NCBI RefSeq assembly: GCF_009659535.1
Contig: NZ_VJZZ01000005.1
Location: 310,001 to 374,000 of the forward strand
DNA: 64,000 bases
Origin: Aggregicoccus sp. 17bor-14
GTDB taxonomy: Bacteria; Myxococcota; Myxococcia; Myxococcales; Myxococcaceae
Reading direction: 5' to 3'
Made by a program: the position numbers and the translations under genes
The notes under the pieces: model-generated
The model's database searches: none
What the model saw: only the letters and a program-made list of their open reading frames with translations
Told to the model about the DNA's origin: nothing
Part shown: positions 60,805-64,000 of the stretch, one piece after another
Layout: each line of letters opens with the position of its first letter
Position numbering within the stretch: the first letter of the stretch is position 1

Positions 60805-61449
60805 TCAGGCTTCCCAGCGCACGCGGTAGGTGCAGCCCTCCTCGTCGCGCGCGTGCACGGTGATGCTGCGCTCGGCCACGCCCACCAGCTCCAGCACCAT
60901 GTCCACGATGCCGGCCACGTAGGAGGGGTGCAGGGTGGGCTCGTTCATCCACAGCAGCACCTCGCGCGGGCCCAGCTCCGTCACCTTGCACAGGTTGTAG
61001 TTGCCCCCGGAGCGGAAGTTCTGGGTCATCCGGTCCAGCGTGCGGCGCGGGCCGATGAGGCGCAGCAGGCGGATGATGGCGCCGCCCATCAGCGTGCGCG
61101 AGTAGCCCAGGAGCAGCTGGCGGCCCAGCTGGTGGTAGGCCTGCTCGGGCGTCTCGTCGGGCCACAGCGTCTCGGCCGTCACCTGGATGAAGCGGTTCCA
61201 GGCAGCGCGCGGGTAGGCGGGCAGCAGCGGGCGCGAGAGGTCCAGCCCCGCGTCCTTGAGGCGCGCCTGCAGGGGCGGCGTCACCTGCCCCTTGAGGCCC
61301 ACGTGGAACAGCCCCTCCACGGCGTGCTGGAACACCAGCTCGGCCTCGCCGGGCCGGAGGCTGGCGCGCTTCGACGAGGTGCCGGACGAGGCTCCGGAGG
61401 AGGCGTTCGGGGAGGCGTTGCCCTGGGTCTGCGGGTGCATGCGCCGCAC
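60805..61449 (-). CDS. DUF2378 (TIGR02265) protein, first copy
   Basis: A 214-residue paralogue of the next gene, with the same segments (ELVFQHAVEGLFHVGLKGQV, RLKDAGLDLSRPLLPAYPRA, VTELGPREVLLWMNEPTLHP). It has a serine/alanine-rich N-terminal extension (MHPQTQGNASPNASSGASSG). The close similarity across both proteins points to a recent tandem duplication. The frame also allows MRRMHPQ at the start. It is the first gene of a probable three-gene operon with the second copy and the papain-like protein. Confidence 0.9.
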   Translation of the reverse strand: MRRMHPQTQGNASPNASSGASSGTSSKRASLRPGEAELVFQHAVEGLFHVGLKGQVTPPLQARLKDAGLDLSRPLLPAYPRAAWNRFIQVTAETLWPDETPEQAYHQLGRQLLLGYSRTLMGGAIIRLLRLIGPRRTLDRMTQNFRSGGNYNLCKVTELGPREVLLWMNEPTLHPSYVAGIVDMVLELVGVAERSITVHARDEEGCTYRVRWEA

Positions 61450-61564
61450 TCTACCTCAAGCCGGGCCCGGGACCGGCCGACCTGCACCTCCGGGGGGGAC
61501 GAGCAGGCAGGGGGCGGGCGCCGTCCCCGGGCGCGGCGCGCGCCGGGCCACTAGGATTCGCCCC

Positions 61565-62119
61565 ATGCGACACACGAGCAAGACGGCCGCAAGCGCCCTG
61601 CTGGCGCTGGGCCTGGCCTGCGCCCACCCCGCCGCTGACGCACCGCAGGAGGCGGGCGCCTCCGGGGGCGGCGCGCCCGAGGCGCTGCAGGCGCTGGCGA
61701 TGCGCGGGGTGATGGACTTCTACGGCGTGGGCTTCGGGCGCGGGCTGCTGGTCTGCGTGTCCCTCTGCGAGCAGGGGCGCTGCGCGTCGCCCTCGCCCCA
61801 GTTCGTCGCCCGCTTCGAGCACGAGCAGTACCGCGTGAACGAGCCCGGCTACTGCACCTGGCGCGACGGGCGCGTCACCTACTCGGGCCGCGCCTCGGCG
61901 CAGCTGGGCGCCCAGCAGCTGAGCCTGCGCACCCCGCCGCGCGGCGCGCTCTACCTGGACCTCTGGCCCGCCGAGGGCTGCGCGCAGGGCACCTGCACCG
62001 TGCCCGCGAAGCTCACCGTGGGCGCCGGCACCACGCGCGGCCTCAGCGTGCTGCTCGAGAAGCAGCGCGCCGACTGGCGCGTGCGCCAGGTGCGCGAGCT
62101 GCGGCTCGCCTCGCAGTAG
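61565..62119 (+). CDS. Lipoprotein, unknown
   Basis: A 184-residue lipoprotein (MRHTSKTAASALLALGLACA; lipobox LGLAC with Cys19). After a Gly/Ala linker the mature region contains cysteines in CVSLCEQGRCASP and GYCTWRDGR and ends in a strand-rich segment. No family is named. It is divergent from the DUF2378 operon. Confidence 0.75.
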   Translation: MRHTSKTAASALLALGLACAHPAADAPQEAGASGGGAPEALQALAMRGVMDFYGVGFGRGLLVCVSLCEQGRCASPSPQFVARFEHEQYRVNEPGYCTWRDGRVTYSGRASAQLGAQQLSLRTPPRGALYLDLWPAEGCAQGTCTVPAKLTVGAGTTRGLSVLLEKQRADWRVRQVRELRLASQ

Positions 62120-62137
62120 CGCCGGGGCAGCGGGCGC

Positions 62138-64000
62138 TCAGGCCGCGCGGCGCGCGAGGCGCTCGCGCACCACGGCCTTCACCTCGCCGGGGTCGAAGGG
62201 CTTGGCCACCACGCGGCCCGCCACCTGCTCGAGGAAGCGGCGCGCCTCGGGGGTGAACGCGCCGCCGGTGACGAAGACGACGCGCCCCTGCAGCGCGGGC
62301 TGCACGTGACCCAGCGCCTCCCAGAAGTCGCGCCCGCTCATCTCCGGCATCATCACGTCGCAGAAGACGAGGTCGAAGTGCTCGCCGGCCACCAGCCGCT
62401 CCAGCGCGGTGCGCGCGCTGGTGACGGCCTCCGCGTGGTGCTCGGTGCCCAGCAGGCGCACGAGGCTCTTGGCCACCAGGGGCTCGTCGTCCACCACCAG
62501 GATGCGCCCGCGCGGGCCCGGCGCGCTGGGCACCGGCACGGGGCGCGCGGGCTGCTCGTCGGTGGCCGCGGGCAGCACCACGCGGAACAGGGAGCCCTCT
62601 CCCGGGCGGCTCTCCACGTGGATGTCGCCGCCCAGCCCGGTGACGATGCTGTGGCAGATGGAGAGCCCCAGCCCCGTGCCCTCGCCCACCGGCTTGGTGG
62701 TGAAGAAGGGGTCGAAGATGAGCTTCAGGTTCTCCGGCGGGATGCCGCAGCCGCTGTCCCTCACCTCCACCACGGCGCGCCCGGCCGCGTCCGTGGAGGT
62801 GCGCACGGAGATCTCGTTCTGGTCCGCCGCGCCCTCGCGGATCGCCTGCGCGGCGTTCACCACGAGGTTGAGGAACACCTGGCCCAGCTTCGCCTCGCTG
62901 GCCATCACGTAGGGCACCTCGCCCAGCTCCTTGCGCAGCCGGGCGCGGTGGCGCACCTCGTTGTTCGCCATGGACAGCGAGCTCTCGAGCACCGGGCGCA
63001 GGTCGATGCGGCTGGGCGTCTCGCCGCCGCGGCTGAAGGTCTTCAGGTCCTTCACGATGTGCTTCACGCGGTCCGCACCGTGGCAGGCCTCGTCCAGTGC
63101 CTGGGCCACCTCGCGCACCTCGTCCAGCTCCAGCGTGCGGCCCGCCTCGAGCGCCTTCTCCCAGGCGCGCAGCTCCACCGCGCCGTAGCGCAGGTTGCTC
63201 ACCACGAAGGCGAGCGGGTTGTTGATCTCGTGCGCGACGCCGGCCGCGAGCGTGCCCACGCTGGCCATGCGGTCGCTCAGCCGCAGCCGCGCCTCCATCT
63301 GCTGCGCCTGGGTCACGTCGCGCGCCACGGAGACGTAGGCGGCGCGCCCGCCGAAGGTGAGGGGCACGCCGCTCAGCTCCACCACGGCCACGCTGCCGTC
63401 GCGCCGCCGCAGCCGCGCCTCCTGCACCCCCGGGGCCCGCTCGCGCGCCTCGGCCTCGTCCTCCGGCAGGCGGTGGGCGTGCAGCGGCTGGCCCTGCAGG
63501 TCGCGCAGCCGCTCGTAGCCGAGCAGGCGCAGCGCCGCGTCGTTCGCGTAGGTGGCGCGCTCGTCCACGTACACCGTGACGGCGATGGGCAGCTGCTCGA
63601 TGAGCCGGCGCAGGCTCTCCTCGATCTCGGCGCTCTCCTCCGCCACGCGGATGAGGGCGCGGTTGGCCTCCGCGAGCTCGCCGGTGCGCTCCTCCACCCG
63701 CTCGGTGAGCTCGCGCTCGCGCTCGCGCAGCTGCCGCACGCGCAGCCGGAAGGCGAGCGCCACCAGCCCCGCGAGCGCGAGCAGCGCCGCGCCCCAGAAG
63801 GCCGGCGTCTCGAGCAGGCGCGGGCGGCGGCGGAAGGCGAAGGTGGCCTCCACCGGGGCGGCCTGCGCGCCGGCCCCGCCCGCGCGCTCCAGCATCACCC
63901 GGAAGCGGTACTGGCCCGCGGGCAGGTTCGTGTAGAAGGCCTGCCGCCGGCTCCCCGCGTCCACCCAGTCCGGGTCGTAGCCCTCCAGCTTGTAGCGGTA
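62138..64000 (-). CDS. Hybrid histidine kinase, 5' end outside window
   Basis: At least 620 residues of a sensor kinase whose N-terminus lies beyond the right edge. The visible start is a Y_Y_Y domain (YKLEGYDPDWVDA, then AFYTNLPAGQYRFRVML), so beta-propeller repeats are expected upstream. A transmembrane helix (LLALAGLVALAF), coiled coil, PAS domain (IEQLPIAVTVYVDERATYAN) and histidine kinase follow: H-box GVAHEINNPLAF, N-box NLVVNAAQA, G1 DSGCGIP, G2 GTGLGLSIC. A C-terminal receiver ends the protein with the phosphoacceptor Asp in CDVMMPEMSG. The kinase probably phosphorylates its own receiver and onward partners; the signal is unknown. Confidence 0.95.
   Translation of the reverse strand, partial: YRYKLEGYDPDWVDAGSRRQAFYTNLPAGQYRFRVMLERAGGAGAQAAPVEATFAFRRRPRLLETPAFWGAALLALAGLVALAFRLRVRQLRERERELTERVEERTGELAEANRALIRVAEESAEIEESLRRLIEQLPIAVTVYVDERATYANDAALRLLGYERLRDLQGQPLHAHRLPEDEAEARERAPGVQEARLRRRDGSVAVVELSGVPLTFGGRAAYVSVARDVTQAQQMEARLRLSDRMASVGTLAAGVAHEINNPLAFVVSNLRYGAVELRAWEKALEAGRTLELDEVREVAQALDEACHGADRVKHIVKDLKTFSRGGETPSRIDLRPVLESSLSMANNEVRHRARLRKELGEVPYVMASEAKLGQVFLNLVVNAAQAIREGAADQNEISVRTSTDAAGRAVVEVRDSGCGIPPENLKLIFDPFFTTKPVGEGTGLGLSICHSIVTGLGGDIHVESRPGEGSLFRVVLPAATDEQPARPVPVPSAPGPRGRILVVDDEPLVAKSLVRLLGTEHHAEAVTSARTALERLVAGEHFDLVFCDVMMPEMSGRDFWEALGHVQPALQGRVVFVTGGAFTPEARRFLEQVAGRVVAKPFDPGEVKAVVRERLARRAA

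Noticed and set aside
1-64000. CRISPR array
   Set aside because: I looked for regularly spaced repeats of 24-40 bases and saw none.

Overview
The window comes from a very G+C-rich myxobacterium (Myxococcota, most likely suborder Cystobacterineae; the genus cannot be fixed from here). Evidence: strong GC3 codon use, which leaves long spurious open frames opposite nearly every gene; a tandem pair of DUF2378/TIGR02265 proteins, a family known essentially from Myxococcales; a MYXO-CTERM-like C-terminus; many small lipoproteins; a BTAD-type activator and a Y_Y_Y-type hybrid histidine kinase.

The window has two parts, and the boundary is a tRNA-Phe(GAA) gene at 18177-18249 (minus strand). Everything to its left (1 to about 18176) looks like a genomic island inserted at the tRNA 3' end. 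The left end of the island lies outside the window. From left to right it holds: a gene-poor stretch; a zinc-ribbon membrane protein divergent from a small XRE regulator; a translationally coupled four-gene minus-strand set headed by a DUF932 (phage/plasmid-type) protein; a plus-strand defence cassette (4088-14920); small orphan proteins; a small HTH-like protein; and a tyrosine recombinase next to the tRNA. The defence cassette consists of an unusual AAA+ ATPase, HsdM, HsdS and HsdR of a complete type I restriction-modification system, and a GmrSD-like DUF262-DUF1524 nuclease. Modification-dependent and modification-sensitive restriction are thus encoded together with an AAA+ protein I cannot assign to a known system; this is the best candidate for something undescribed.

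The right part (18250-64000) looks like ordinary chromosome: amidohydrolase, LURP-one/scramblase-like and DUF1232 proteins, gyrA with its promoter and terminator, a TPR protein, an MBL-fold hydrolase, an RraA-like protein, a GFA-family protein, a three-gene operon of unknown function, and a PadR repressor with an ADOP-type ABC permease and clear palindromic operators. Next come an M49-like peptidase, an NAD-dependent epimerase and a DUF1304 protein. A 787-bp intergenic region with a long hairpin and a MITE-like inverted-repeat element follows, beside an orphan NTF2-fold immunity-type protein. The remainder holds an EreA/ChaN-like lipoprotein, an old yellow enzyme, a 2OG-Fe(II) oxygenase, a UvrC-like GIY-YIG protein, an MFS transporter, an SGNH hydrolase, an acyltransferase, a BTAD regulator, threonine synthase, a Rox-like FAD monooxygenase, a permuted papain-like protein with the DUF2378 pair, and a hybrid histidine kinase cut by the window end.

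Start codons were chosen by ribosome-binding sites and overlaps where these could be seen. Family names come from recognising motifs by eye; no database search was run.
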